Assembly (NCBI RefSeq): GCF_040712315.1
Contig: NC_134015.1
Span: forward strand, 45,919,464-45,983,463
Origin: Castanea sativa
Taxonomy: Eukaryota > Streptophyta > Magnoliopsida > Fagales > Fagaceae
Length of the DNA: 64,000 nucleotides
Direction: 5' to 3'
The position numbers and the translations under genes are program-made. Below the pieces are notes generated by a model. That model worked only from the letters and a program-made list of their open reading frames with translations. It did not search any database and was not told the DNA's origin. Every line of letters begins with the position of its first letter. The first letter of the stretch is position 1. Of the stretch, positions 12,207 to 23,160 are shown piece by piece.

Positions 12207-13569
12207 TTGTTACAAGGTTTGAGTCCATCTTCAGGTACTTCTTTAATGGATTGTGATCAGTTTTTCAAGGGTCTAGTGAAGAAGGGTTTGTTGCTGCAAA
12301 TTACTTCTGCAGAAGGTGATATGCCAGAAGATAAGGTGCCTGCAAAAGTGGAGTTGTTATTACAAGAGTTTGGAGAAGTTTTTGAGACTCCTATAGGTTT
12401 ACCACCTCTTAGGGGTCATGAGCATCAAATTACCCTTATGGAGGGTACTCAACCAGTTTGCCAAAAACCTTATAGATACCCTTTTTTATCAAAATAATGA
12501 AATTGAGAAAATTGTGAAGGAGTTATTGTCTGTGGGGCCAATTAGAAATAGCAACAGTCCCTTTGCTTCTCCTATTTTGTTAGTAAGGAAGGCAGATGGA
12601 TCTTGAAAGATGTGTATTGATTATAGGGCCTTGAACAACATCACTGTTAAAGATAAGTTTCCAATTCCAATCATTGATGAACTGTTGGTTGAGTTGAATA
12701 GGGCTACTATCTTTTCAAAGCTTGAAGGAAGAGGATATCATTAAATCAGAATGAAGGAAGAGGATATACCCAAAACAGCTTTCGGAACACATGAAGGCCA
12801 TTATGAGTTCTTGGTAATGCCATTTGGCCTAACCAATGCTCCCTCAACCTTTCAATCCTTGATGAATCAAGTATTCAAGCCCTACCTTAGGAAGTTTGTG
12901 CTAGTTTTCGTTGATGATATACTGGTTTATAGTAATTCATTGTCTGATCATGTCATCCATCTTAGATCTATTTTGGAAGTTTTGACTATTATTAAATTGT
13001 ATGCTAAAAGATTTAAATGCAAGTTTGCTTGTAAGGAAGGGGAGTATTTAGAGCATTTTATCACTGGTGAAGGGGTACCTATTGACCCTAGGAAGATTGC
13101 TGCTATGCGGCAGTGGCCTATCCTTACAGATATTAAGTCCTTGGAAGGGTTTTTAGGTCTCACTGGTTATTACAGGAAGTTTGTTAAGGGGTATGGATAG
13201 ATTGCAGCCCCTTTGACAGCTTTGTTGAAAAATGGTTCATTTGCTTGGTTTGAAGAGGCTGAGTTAGCCTTCCAGCAGCTCAAGGCAACTATGGTTCACC
13301 CACCTGTGTTGGCTTTACCAAATTTTGACAAATCATTTATGATAGAGTGTGATGCTTCAAGCAAATGGCAGGGTGTAGTCTTGATGCAGCAAGGTAGATC
13401 TACTACCTTCCACAGTCAAGCTCTAAAGGGTAAGAATTTGGCTTTATCTACCTATGAGAAGGAACTATTGGCTTTAGTTACTACTGTCAAGATATGGAGG
13501 GCTTACTTGGTAGGCAGACCTTTCATTGTTAAGACTGATCAACAAAGCTTAAAGTATCTGTTGGAGTAG
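12207..13569 (+). pseudogene. pol: Reverse transcriptase and RNase H (element A)
   Basis: The RT begins around QPVCQKPYRYP (near 12449). It continues with [35 protein letters not shown], a SKLEGRGYH variant, and the catalytic-loop motif FVDDILVYS near 12907. RNase H follows: FMIECDASSKWQGVVLMQQG (its first catalytic Asp), YEKELLALV (Glu), then KTDQQSLKYLLE (Asp). Stops lie at about 12495, 12604, 12742, 13198 and 13567. Most of the sequence is in one frame with 11527, but 12207-12497 reads in another, so at least two frame changes are present. It is not functional. Confidence 0.85.
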
Positions 13570-13934
13570 AAAATTGGTACCCCAACTCAGCAAAAGTGGT
13601 TTGCTATATTGTTAGGGTATGCTATTGTAGTTGAATATAAGAGTGGAAGGGATAATCCAGTGGATTATGCACTATCGAGGAAGGTTGGAACTGAGGATTA
13701 TACCTTTAAGAGTGATTTAGGTTCTTAAGATGGGGTTTTTATGCATGATCTCTTTTCCCTCTCCAGCTTGGTTAACTGACCTTAAAACTAGCTATGCCAC
13801 AGATCAGCAGGTGCAGGGTATTTTACAGGCTTTGCATTCAAGTAAGGAAGTTTCAAAGGGCTATTCATTGCAAAATAACCTACTTTTGTACAAAAGGAAG
13901 ATTTATTGAGGTACTTGTGGTGATTTAAAGGCTC

Positions 13935-14669
13935 TTGTTTTGTACCAAGTTCATGATTTATTTAGGCTTTCTTAAGACCTTGTATAGAATTAAGAGAGAT
14001 TTTTATTGGCCTAGGTTGAGAGCAGATGTGAGGAAGCACGTCACAGAGTGGGATACTTGCCAAAGACTTAAATCTGAGACTTGTAATCCAGCTAGACTCT
14101 TACAACCCCTGCTAATGCCAGAAAAACCTTGGTTGGATGTGAGCATGGATTTTGTTGAAGGTCTTCCCAAGTCACAGTTGAAGGATGTGGTTTTGGTGGT
14201 GGTAGATAGGTTTACCAAATTTATTCACTTTGTGCCATTATCCCACCCTTATACTACTACTAAAGTGGCCCATCTTTATCTGCAAAATGTCTTCAAGTTG
14301 CATGGCATGCCTGCTACAATTGTGAGTGATAGGGATCTTGTGTTTACTTCTCACTTTTGGCAAGAGCTGATGAGATTGCAGGGGGTGCAGTTGGCTATTT
14401 CATTAGCTTACCATCCCCAATCAAATGGCCAAACTAAAGTAGTTAATAAGAGCTTAAAACATTATGTAAGGGCATTTGCAGCAAACAGACCTCACTCTTG
14501 GGTGGAGTGGTTACCATTAGCTAAATTTTGGTTCAATACCAATTTTCATACCTTTATCAAGCTGACACCCTTTGAGACCTTATATGATTATCCTCTTCCT
14601 AGATTAATGGATAACATACCAGGCACAACTAAGGTTGAGAGTGTAGATGTGCATTTGAGAACCAGGTAG
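13935..14669 (+). pseudogene. Integrase (element A)
   Basis: The integrase inserts the cDNA copy. Visible are a partial zinc-binding region (KRDFYWPRLRADVRKHVTEWDTCQR) lacking a clear first His, then the core starting WLDVSMDFVEGLPKSQ (first Asp) and TIVSDRDLVFTSHFW (second Asp). The third catalytic acidic residue normally sits in a GQTE motif; here it reads NGQTKVVNKSLKHY, a Glu-to-Lys change. The segment is shifted in frame from both RT and chromodomain. Integrase activity is not expected. Confidence 0.85.
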
Positions 14670-14898
14670 CAATTCATTACCTTATTGAAACATAACCCCT
14701 TAGTAGCTCAGGAAAGGATGAAGTCCACTACTGATAAGCATAGAATTGATAGGGAGTTTGCAGAAGGTGATTGGGTTTATCTCAAGTTGTAACCATATAA
14801 ATAGATGACTATGAGGCAGAAACAATTAGGGAAGTTGTCGCCTAGATATTATGGGCCCTTTCAAATATTATAGAAGGTTGGTAAGGTATCTTTAAAAG

Positions 14899-15189
14899 TT
14901 GGATTTGCCCCCAGATTCAAGGCTTCATCCCACCTTCCATGTCTCCTATCTAAAAGGCAAGTTGGGACAGCATGTGGTTCCTCTTCCTTCCTTACCTTCT
15001 GTGGATTCCAAGGGCATCATTAGACCTAAACCTGTAGCTATTTTGCAGGAAAGGACTCATCACTTGAGAAACAGGTCCATCACTCAGGTCTTGGTTCAAT
15101 GGCAAGGGGAGCGTGTGGAAGATGCTTCCTGGGAGAGCTTGTACTTACTTCAACAACAATTTCCTCACCTTGTGGGCAAGGTGCTTTAA
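14899..15189 (+). pseudogene. Integrase C-terminus with chromodomain (element A)
   Basis: It begins with the chromovirus linker HPTFHVSYLKGKLG and runs into a chromodomain: PVAILQERTHHLRNRSITQV, then LVQWQGERVEDASWES. The domain is thought to steer integration to marked chromatin. Aromatic-cage positions cannot be judged by eye. The frame is intact to a TAA at 15187, but the upstream integrase is in a different frame, so the fusion is broken. Confidence 0.85.
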
Positions 15190-15203
15190 TAGAGGGGGGG
15201 GGG
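15190..15203 (+). promoter_or_regulatory. Polypurine tract, element A
   Basis: AGAGGGGGGGGGG lies three bases before the 3' LTR, in the position of the plus-strand primer. The long G run is prone to length change. Confidence 0.8.
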
Positions 15204-15206
15204 TAT

Positions 15207-15564
15207 TGTTAGGAACGGTATTGCTGGGCATGACAGGGTATAGCAGCAAATAATTGTATTGTATGAGAATGAGTGCAATTATATAAGAATTAGTAGTGGT
15301 AGTTAGTTTGTGAGTGTAACAACTAGTGACTTAGAGTTAGTTAGGAGTGAGTGGTTACTAGTAGCAGTTATGTTGTTATTGACAGCTAGTGCCAGAGTTT
15401 GTATAAAAGGAGGGAAGTGGTTGTTGTACAGAATCAAGTAATAAGAATGCTTTAATTTAGTCCAAATCCTTTCTTTCCTTTCCTGTCTCACTTCTTCTCT
15501 CTTGGAAGACCAGCTGAACTCGAATTCAACTAGAAACAAACCATTCTTGAACTCCACATTTAAC
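15207..15564 (+). repeat. 3' LTR of element A
   Basis: It starts TGTTAGGAACGG and ends CACATTTAACA. It is 358 bp long and about 9% different from the 5' copy by eye, with most differences transitions. It retains a TATAAAAGG motif near 15404. TATTA follows as the target duplication. Confidence 0.92.
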
Positions 15565-15922
15565 ATATTATGATTGATTACTTATGATATTAAGAAATGC
15601 TTTAATTTTGAATGATTATTTGTGATACAGTTACTTGTTATTTCTGAATTTTATATTAAAAAATATATTTGTTTGATTTGTCATAATTCATATCAATTTG
15701 GTTAATACTAAAATTAGTGTTTTTTTTTTTTCATTTTGATAAAATCTGATAAACAGGTCGACATGACTAACCCGTTTAATAAATAGGTTGTGTTAGGGTT
15801 GAGAAATCCTAACCTGTTTAATAAACTTGTCAGGTTATGGTTGACCTATATAGTCGAATACTCATGAGTCAACATGACACGAACTCGACACGTATACACG
15901 AATTGCCACCCCTAGTTTGAAC

Positions 15923-17023
15923 AAGCATTATTGCCAGTGTTTTATGTTTAAAGATGCTAAAGCCTTAGCTTTCAAAAAAAAAAAAAAAAAAATGAAGCTC
16001 CAGCCCTAAAGAATCCCATGTTCCATAGCCATATTAAAAACACCTTCATAGTGAGAATCCCACGAGTTAATTGTGTTTTCCAACTTCCATACCCAAATAA
16101 AAAATACCCTCATCCAATGTATAAGAGAGACAACTGAATTGTTAGTGGATTCCAAATCGGAGGAATTTTATTCTAAGAATATTAATATTTTTGTAAAACT
16201 GAACCATGGCTTCATTGGCGGAGGGTTTTTTTTTTTTTTTTTTTTGGTGTGTGGAATAGGGTGGAATTTTATATAGTTGTTTTTAGGCATATAGCCTCAT
16301 TTTTTAATGTTATATATACATTTTGGGTGAGAGGGTTATTCATACTTTGATCCTTCTAAAAATATTCAAGGAGCCATTGCATATAATAGTTAAATGGCTA
16401 CATAATTCTTAACAAGAATTTGAATTACGATATTAAACAGAACAACCTTCTAAGATGGATTGGACATACTTAAAATAATTAATTACTAAATATCCTTGTT
16501 AATTATTAAGCAAAGAATTCAATAAACATTCATATAATCATATTTATTAGTAAATATTCATTGTTATTTTCAGTAAAAGAAAAATTCAAAACTTTTAGTT
16601 TAATTACTTTTTTTTTTTGAGAGAGTTAACCTGCTAGTAAAATTACATAGATCATAAAGCCAAGAAAATCAAATTCTATGACTTGATTTTTAGAATTTTA
16701 TCGTGAAATACATTTGCACCGGTGGCTATGTGAAGCAAATCTGAAGGTGGACAAACGTCAATCCGGTCCAAATCCAATTTCGTTTCTAGGCCCACTAAGT
16801 AAAAATGTGGGCTAAATTTCAAGTCCATACTCTATACTGATACAAGGCCTAACGCACACTCTTCGTGGCTGAATTCAAAAACAGGCTCATTGGACTTGAG
16901 CTATCAATATCCGCTTAAACTCATGAACCTCACTTTTTAATTTTTTATTATTTATTTATTTTAATTATAGCTTTATTTATTTATTTATTTTTATGCAAGA
17001 TAGAAATTATATTCTAACCTAAT
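15923..17023. other. Intergenic DNA, no gene seen
   Basis: AT-rich with homopolymer runs near 15976 and 16228. The short frames (for example 16073-16276) are low-complexity and show no domain. Confidence 0.5.
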
Positions 17024-17748
17024 CTAAGGGTCTGTTTGGTTGGAGGGGTGGAAAAGTGGAGGGATAGAAAATATTTTAATTTCTCTGTTTTTTGTTTGGT
17101 TGGGAGTAGTCAAGTGGAGAGATGGAAAAAATGAGTTTATATAAATTTACTCATACAGCTTTGTTAAAAAATAATGTTCGATTAAAACAAAAAAGTGACA
17201 AGCAACTAAAAAAAAGCAATCACCCAATTTATTAAAAAATAAAAATCATGTCTAGTTAAAAAAAAAAAAAAAACAACTATCACACCCACAACCCAAAAAA
17301 AAAAAAAGAAAAAAAAAGAAGCAACATCCAAGAAAGAAAAGAAAAAAGAAAGTAAAAAAGAAAAAGAAAAAGAGGCAATGTGCCACTCTCAGCCCAGGAA
17401 ATCGAAAAAAGTAAAAAAAGCAACGTGCAGAGGAAAGAAAAAAAAAAAGAAAGGTAAAAAAGGGGGAGGCAACATGCCTAGCACCAAAAAAAAACAAGGG
17501 GAAAAAAAAAGATAGGAGCTAGACAGGGGTATTTTTGTCCATTAAGCAACTTTATTTTCTCCTTTCAGTTTTCTCTCCATTTTGGAGAGAAAACTTTTTG
17601 GTAGGTCTGGAGAGAAAACACCTAGATCCCACCATTTATTTTCCTTCCTCTCCATCCAACCAAATACACTTAAAAAAGTTTTCCTTCCCATTTTCTGTCC
17701 AAAATTTTCCATCCACCCTATTTCACCTCCAAACAAACACATCCTTAG
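17024..17748. mobile_element. MITE, CTAAGG...CCTTAG family, copy 1
   Basis: Terminal inverted repeats: CTAAGGGTCTGTTTGGTTGG at the left, and the reverse complement of the right end, CTAAGGATGTGTTTGTTTGG. Sub-terminal GTGGAGGGATGGA-like repeats and CTCTCCATCC complements extend the symmetry. The centre is A-rich (17255-17520), so the minus-strand frame there, rich in Phe, is an artefact. I could not fix a target duplication. It is related to 27254-28037. Confidence 0.65.
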
Positions 17749-19049
17749 TGTATATATGTGTGAATATCCCTTCTGGAAACTTGAATCCCGACTTTTACAC
17801 CCTACTGCACAAGCACTTATACTTGTAAAGTGACTATCGTGCTAAGGATGCATGGTGATAATTATAGCTTTTTCTATTTTTCAAAAAAGTAGTATCAAAA
17901 ATTTCTTAAAAAAACAATATAAGACTCTAAGAGGATGCTTGGGTGAAGACTGTTACTTGGGATGCCCCTTTAACATTGAGTAAATGATAGCTCTTGTGGT
18001 TGCCACTGGCTTTTGTGTAGCTTAGATGCCTAGTGTCAAGATAGATGTTGCGATAGTGTTTGTTGAAATTCTTGAGACAATAAATACAATAATGTTTTGA
18101 AAAGAAAGGTTAATGATCTCCAAAATACATTCAAGTGGAGACTAGATTTGTGCAGGTTGATTTATACATAATATGAAGTAATATAGATTTGTTGGCACGT
18201 TAGAAAATTTATATGTTTACTTTTTAAATAGGACTTCACATTGCCTCCCTTTCAATCGTTACCCAAAGGTGAACAGAAAAGACCAACATTTCATTCATAT
18301 TTAATTTTGACATTATCTTGAGCAAAAATTGATCCTCAACATTGCATGATTCATCATGCTAAATTGCTAATCCCAAAACCCTTAAAAATTCAACTCTACT
18401 CTTCTCATGTTTTAATAATCACATTAGTCAACAACCTTAAGCCAATTCCACTTCCTAGTATTCCCAACAAGAATATCTAGTATTCTCATCCAATTAATAA
18501 CACCAAAAATCAAATGACCGACATTTCTAGCAAATTTTTAGAAATCTCTTGCAAGGAAAAATCAGGTTGCCATATCACATCCAACTTATTTATAACGCTT
18601 TTGTTTACGATTTCTAATGGATTTCCATGATGACTACTATTTTTGATGAAGATCGCATTCACTAATTACTCATCCAACAAATACCATCCTAATCAATTTA
18701 ACGGCGAACAGCTACAAATCTCTCGCAAGATATTCAGGCACTATAGTATGCAAGTTCATGGTAAAAAGATATGCCCTAAGTGTCAAATAAAATAACAGGA
18801 CCAGTCACAAACTCCAATTCAAGTTATTAACAGAAACTTTAATCAACCATGATAAAGTGTAACACTACAAAGCGTAGTTTAGAGCAATCTGACCTAAGTA
18901 TCATTTACTTAGTTTATAATTTTATTTATTTATTTTTCATTTTGAATAAATATGCTATGATTTTTATGGTTAAAAGTTTGAGCCATGTTTTTACTTGATC
19001 TTTACTGATCTTCCATTGGTTTTTTATATTATACTTTTATAAATAAATA

Positions 19050-19092
<43 letters not shown>
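17749..19092. other. Intergenic DNA ending in an (AT)19 microsatellite
   Basis: No clear gene. The segment 18200-18700 read on the minus strand faintly resembles the C-terminal part of a decayed LINE, but stops and frame changes prevent a call. A pure AT dinucleotide tract (19055-19092) abuts element B and supplied its insertion site. Confidence 0.45.
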
Positions 19093-19094
<2 letters not shown>

Positions 19095-19663
19095 ATGATG
19101 CTGAAAAAATCACTAGTAAGCTGCAAGCACTCCTCAAACCAAAGCAATACCTGCAAAAAGAAAATAGAGGACCTAAAAGAGAGCATCGGTGTGGTGCCGG
19201 CCAAAAACCCTCCAAAGGTCAAGTTAGAGTCTTTTTTTTTTTTTTTACAACCCTAGAGTGCCAGAGTCGAGATAATTATGTGTACCCTGATGCTAGGGTT
19301 TCTGGGGTATTTATATTGGTGTAGGGTTATCATTCCTGCCTTGGTCAGGAGTCCTTTTCCTTTTAGGATAATACTTCTTTTTACTCTCCATTCATTCTTG
19401 AGTTCTTTTCCATATAGGAGTCTTTTTATTATGGTCAAAAGTGTAATGCAAGAACTCCAGGTGTGCACGCTTGTGTAGAGATCAAGCAAAGTCACGTCAA
19501 ACATATCATGTGACGTACAATTAAGAATTTATGACAACTAATCATACTGGACGGATACCAAATGTTGGATCCATCCGATATGTATCCTTGCGGTATCAAT
19601 CCGTCGACCTCACTCTGTCGTTCTTCTTAAAGAAAAATCCGTCTCATACTTTTATCCTCTTCA
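19093..19663 (-). repeat. 3' LTR of element B
   Basis: Read on the minus strand it starts TGAAGAGGATAAAAG and ends TTTCAGCATCA; 571 bp. A minus-strand TATAAATA lies at 19308-19315. It pairs with the right-hand copy at 26450-27005. The purine-rich minus-strand tract GGAGTGAAGGGGCAAC just outside it (19664-19679) is the likely plus-strand primer. Confidence 0.85.
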
Positions 19664-19874
19664 GTTGCCCCTTCACTCCTTGAATCCGTTGCTAAATACC
19701 AGACGGATTCATGGAGTGGCAGTCGTCCTTATGGCATCCTATTGAGACATGACGGTCCAGGCTTATTTATGACGAAGGACATGTGGCCAATATTTATGAC
19801 GAAGGACACGTGGCCCTTATTGATTTGCTGTTCCCCTGAAACAAGGTGTCCCTTCGTATTCCGTGCCCTTCTTC

Positions 19875-19921
19875 TATAAAAGCCTGCCTTTTCTTCCTTC
19901 ATTCTTGTCCTCCTATAAAAG
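19875..19921 (+). promoter_or_regulatory. TATA motifs of the antisense gene in element B
   Basis: Two plus-strand TATA motifs, TATAAAAG at 19875-19882 and again at 19914-19921, lie about 200 bases upstream of the antisense gene's ATG and outside the LTR. The second falls roughly 100 bases before a candidate 5'-UTR donor site at 20015. They suggest an internal promoter driving transcription opposite to pol. Confidence 0.5.
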
Positions 19922-20014
19922 ATTTGCAATCAGAGTACATCCGTCATTTATATTGTGCATTCGTGTTGTCCTGCTAGACTATCCGTCACTTCATATCTAC
20001 TCGATCTCGATCCG

Positions 20015-20107
20015 GTATGTGCTCTGAACCCTTCTTCTTCTTCTTTTTTTATATACGCACTTTCTGTAGATCTGTCAGTGTCTTAGGCTGTACCGTTATA
20101 TATGTAG
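20015..20107 (+). other. Candidate 5'-UTR intron of the antisense gene
   Basis: It begins GTATGTGCTC and ends ATATATGTAG, with a pyrimidine-rich stretch (CTTCTTCTTCTTC) inside; 93 bp. The downstream exon starts GAAATGTCTAG, placing an ATG at 20111. Confidence 0.5.
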
Positions 20108-20911
20108 GAAATGTCTAGTGTGTCGAGTAATCAATGTTTGTCCGCGACGGGGCGGGCTACGATGAGGGATTCCCGTCAGGTCAAAGAGATCCTGACACTT
20201 CAAGTGAAGAAAGGAATCCGTCCTTTACCTCTCCTTCCCTAGATGACGAGGGTTTGGAGACTAATAGTTCAGAGTCGTCAAGTGATAACTTAGATGGTGT
20301 CGATCCCCCAGTTCAATCTGTGATCGGTCTAGACGGTCTTAGAGAGTTCGTCATGCTACCGCTATGGACGGTCAATGATTTTAGGTCCACAATCACAGAA
20401 TTCCATTTCAAAACACTTAGGGCCAAGTATCAAATTCCTGACAGCGTCCGTCTCCGTCTTCCCCACAAATATAAGAAATGTTACTACAGGGGGGTTGACG
20501 GTGTTGGGGTCTATGAGCAAGCACTAAAGGCAGGGCTCAGATTCCCTTTGAGTTCTCTCCACCGTTGATTGCTTCAACATATTGTCCTATCCATCAAACA
20601 AATCTCCCCAAACGCCTGGAGAGTTTTCATAGGCGTGGAGGTCTTGTACGGAGCTATGTCCAACGATGCATGAAGGTTGACGATGGAAGAATTCTTCCAC
20701 TGTTACAGTCCTACGGAGATCACTAAGTCAAAAGGAATGTACAGTTTCGTAGCTAAGAGCCCGTTGTTGAGGCTTGTCTATGAGACACTCGACTCCAATA
20801 GGGACTAGAAGAGTAGGTATTTTTTCTTGGAAGGGGACAAATGGATGTGTCATCCAAGAGACGACACATATATGCCCGTCGACACCACATGGGGCATAAT
20901 GCCTCCGTCGG

Positions 20912-20989
20912 GTATGCAATTGCATTTAGCTCCCGTCCATTTAAACATTTGATTTTGTTTGGAAGTTAGTCTAACCGTCTTTTTTGTAG
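20912..20989 (+). other. Intron 1 of the antisense coding region
   Basis: GTATGCAATT to TCTTTTTTGTAG, 78 bp. Joining the flanks completes an Ala codon and gives PPSARDRPQVTLEEW without a stop, while reading through meets a TGA near 20950. Confidence 0.65.
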
Positions 20990-21169
20990 CTCGGGACCGT
21001 CCACAAGTTACTTTAGAGGAGTGGAGCTTCCTGGAGAAAATTTTCAACAAGACGAAGCTTGAGGAGAGGACGTGGGCTCAACTAGTCACCCTCGACACAC
21101 TCCATTGGTATTGTGACGGCCCTGAACCCACTTCTGTCGCCTGTCGCTACGACAACAGAGTTCGTAAAC

Positions 21170-21245
21170 GTAAGCCCGTCATAAACTCTTTCCGTCTTTT
21201 TTACTTGTGCTTTTCTAACACTTCTCATTCGTCTGTGATGTGCAG
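21170..21245 (+). other. Intron 2 of the antisense coding region
   Basis: GTAAGCCCG to GTGATGTGCAG, 76 bp. The join gives RKQMDATKRKAF in frame. The donor GTAAG is near consensus. Confidence 0.6.
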
Positions 21246-21634
21246 AAATGGACGCTACCAAGAGAAAAGCCTTCATCAAGCAGCAAGCAGTGAAGAAGAA
21301 GCAAGAGGTCGGTCAAGCTAAGGGGACAATTCCATCCGTTCCATCAAAATGAAATCAACCGAAAAGGATGGACTGTCTACCGAAGAAGCAAAAGACGACC
21401 CCAGAACCCGTCGTTGCGTTGGAAGCTGAGAAACCACCTGTCAAGCATAGCAAGGGTAAGGGTTTTATGAAGAGTCCAACTCAAACTGGTGAGAAATCAC
21501 CCATCCTACTTCGAGAATACTCAAGTTATGCCCTGGAAAGACTCTTGTCCATCATAACGGCTGTAAATTATGAGGATCTTGGCAACCACGCGACGGAGGC
21601 GATGGGAGAGACGGGCCTCTTCACTATGGCATAG

Positions 21635-21713
21635 GTACTTTTTAACCTGTCCTCTAGCTTTTGTAACCTTCCTTTTCATCCATCGTTTACATAGTGTTGT
21701 ATTTTGCTTTCAG
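21635..21713 (+). other. Intron 3 of the antisense coding region
   Basis: GTACTTTTTAACC to TTTTGCTTTCAG, 79 bp, phase 0. The codon before the donor is TAG, in the place of a likely CAG (Gln), after which AMLMMKGLMGRC continues in frame. Confidence 0.65.
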
Positions 21714-22199
21714 GCCATGCTAATGATGAAAGGGCTAATGGGTCGTTGTCTTAATCACGAGACAACTATGGACCGTCTTAGAAAGAAGAATAAGACGATG
21801 GAGGACGAGCTTCACGACCTAAAGACCTGGGAGATCAACATGGATAGGAAGCTTAAATGCTCGGAGCAGGTTAGAGGTGAGCTGGAGAAGGAGAATGAGC
21901 AGTTGCGTCAAATTTTAAAAGACAAGGAAAAAGAGCTGACGGACACCAAGACTCAACTTCGCGATGCAAAAGAAGTTGCGGTCTAGGAGTATCGTGACTC
22001 CGACCTTCTTTTGGCAGAGCTTGGGAGCTCATTTGCTGACGGATTCGACGACGCCATCCGTCAGATCAAGTCTTCGTATCCCGATCTGGACGTGTCCCAT
22101 GTCTTCATCGACGCTCAAGGGCAAACACTTGCGCAATCCGTCCGTTCAGAGAGTACAGACAATATGTTTGCCGTCACTGCTCCAGCTGATGAAGGTTAA

Positions 22200-22559
22200 A
22201 CTCTCCCTCTAAATCAACCAGACGACAATCAAAAGATTGAGAAAACTTCCCCAAAGCATCAGTAGCAGTTTTTTATTTATTTTTTATTTTTAATGTATCA
22301 CAGTCAAAACTTTAACCGTTGTAATTTATTTTGTTGAACCGTTGTATTTTAATTGTGAACATTTCATCTTATGAAATCTTACTAGCTTATTCGCTTGCTT
22401 TTTACTTGTCGTGTATTTTTAATTTATTGCTGCATGTAATAGTCTAATCATGTCGCGGGGGTCCGTCCAATTGTGAGTTGAATGCAATGAAGACATCTTT
22501 CATTTATGATGTCGGTCCGTCCCACAATTTAACTGGTATGTTTCTTACTTTAGAAGTCG
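22200..22559. other. 3' flank of the antisense gene, non-coding
   Basis: AT-rich DNA with T-rich runs and candidate AATAAA-like strings, between the antisense gene's stop and the hairpin array. It is a plausible 3' UTR or polyadenylation zone, but no specific site is supported. Confidence 0.4.
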
Positions 22560-23160
22560 TTCCGTCCATTTTATGGACCGTACACTATGTGAAATAATAT
22601 GATAACAATCCTCGTAGGTTGATCCGTCCACTGTGTGGACAATTTTTATCCATTTGGGTGATCCGTCCACAATGTGGATTTAGAGATCCCTTCATAGTGT
22701 AAACTTGACATAATTTTTTATTCCTTTTTGGATGATCCGTCCATAATGTGGTCTTTAATAGAGATCCGTCTATTATGTGGACGATTTTACTTTTATCCAT
22801 TTCGGATGACCCGTCCATTATATGGACTTAGTAGGGGTCTGTCCACTATGTGGACTAAATTTTTATCCATTTTGGATGACCCGTCTACTATATGGACTTA
22901 GTAGGGGTCCGTCCACTATGTGGACTTGGTAGATTTTTATCCATTTTGGATAATCCGTCCACTATATGGACTTAGTAGGGGTCCATCCACTATGTGGACT
23001 TAGTAGATTTTTATCCATTTTGGATAATCCGTCCACTGTGTGGACTTAGTAGATGTCCGTCCATTATGTGGACTTAGTGTAGATTCGTCCACTTTGTGGG
23101 GGTAGTAAATTTTTATCCATTTTGGATAATCTGTCCAGTATGTGGACTTTGTAGATTTTG
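22560..23160. repeat. Tandem hairpin array of element B
   Basis: About fifteen degenerate copies of a 15-base dyad, typically GTCCACTATGTGGAC (6-bp arms, 3-base loop), spaced roughly 25-70 bases apart and separated by TTAGTAGGG and TTTTATCCATTTTGGAT spacers. It lies exactly between the 3' end of pol (23326) and that of the antisense gene (22199), which converge here. Tat-lineage elements are known to carry variable tandem repeats in this position. I do not recognise the unit. Confidence 0.8.

Larger units (their letters stand above)
8991..15564 (+). mobile_element. Ty3/gypsy chromovirus, element A
   Basis: A structurally complete LTR retrotransposon: 5' LTR, primer site, gag, protease, reverse transcriptase, RNase H, integrase, C-terminal chromodomain, polypurine tract, 3' LTR. 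The pentamer TATTA flanks it at 8986-8990 and 15565-15569. The chromodomain places it among chromoviruses. The two LTRs differ at roughly 9% of positions by eye, so the insertion is old. Gag-pol has many stops and some frame changes, and a 1.39-kb insertion sits in gag, so it cannot be autonomous. Confidence 0.92.
8715..15922. mobile_element. hAT-type MITE split by gypsy element A
   Basis: The octamer GTTTGAAC is present at 8715-8722 and again at 15915-15922. Just inside lie terminal inverted repeats: TAGGAGTGGCAAAA at the left and the complement of TAGGGGTGGCAATTCG at the right. An 8-bp duplication with TAGGGGTGGCA-type ends fits the hAT superfamily. Both halves share AACCTGTTTAATAAA-type motifs. 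Removing the gypsy insertion (8991-15564 plus one 5-bp duplication) leaves an element of about 613 bp with no coding capacity. Confidence 0.8.
20134..22199 (+). pseudogene. Antisense spliced gene, PF04195-type (element B)
   Basis: The product's function is unknown. The family is annotated as putative gypsy-type transposon protein (PF04195) and occurs as an extra ORF in Tat elements. Four exons (20134-20911, 20990-21169, 21246-21634, 21714-22199) join across GT-AG introns of 78, 76 and 79 bp into one 611-codon frame. The N-terminal part carries KYQIPDSVRLRLP, LKAGLRFPLSSLHR and QISPNAWRVF. A basic middle (MDATKRKAFIKQQ) precedes a C-terminal coiled coil near 21760-21980. In-frame stops at 20566, 20671, 20806, 21350, 21632 and 21984 each fit a C-to-T or G-to-A change. 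The ATG at 20111 is out of frame with 20134, so the first codons are disturbed. Confidence 0.75.

Noticed and set aside
17252..17497. Phe-rich minus-strand reading frame
   Set aside because: It is the complement of an A-rich MITE core; the composition alone keeps it open.
18200..18700. Possible decayed LINE on the minus strand
   Set aside because: Only scattered resemblance to LINE C-terminal text, with frequent stops and no clear motif.
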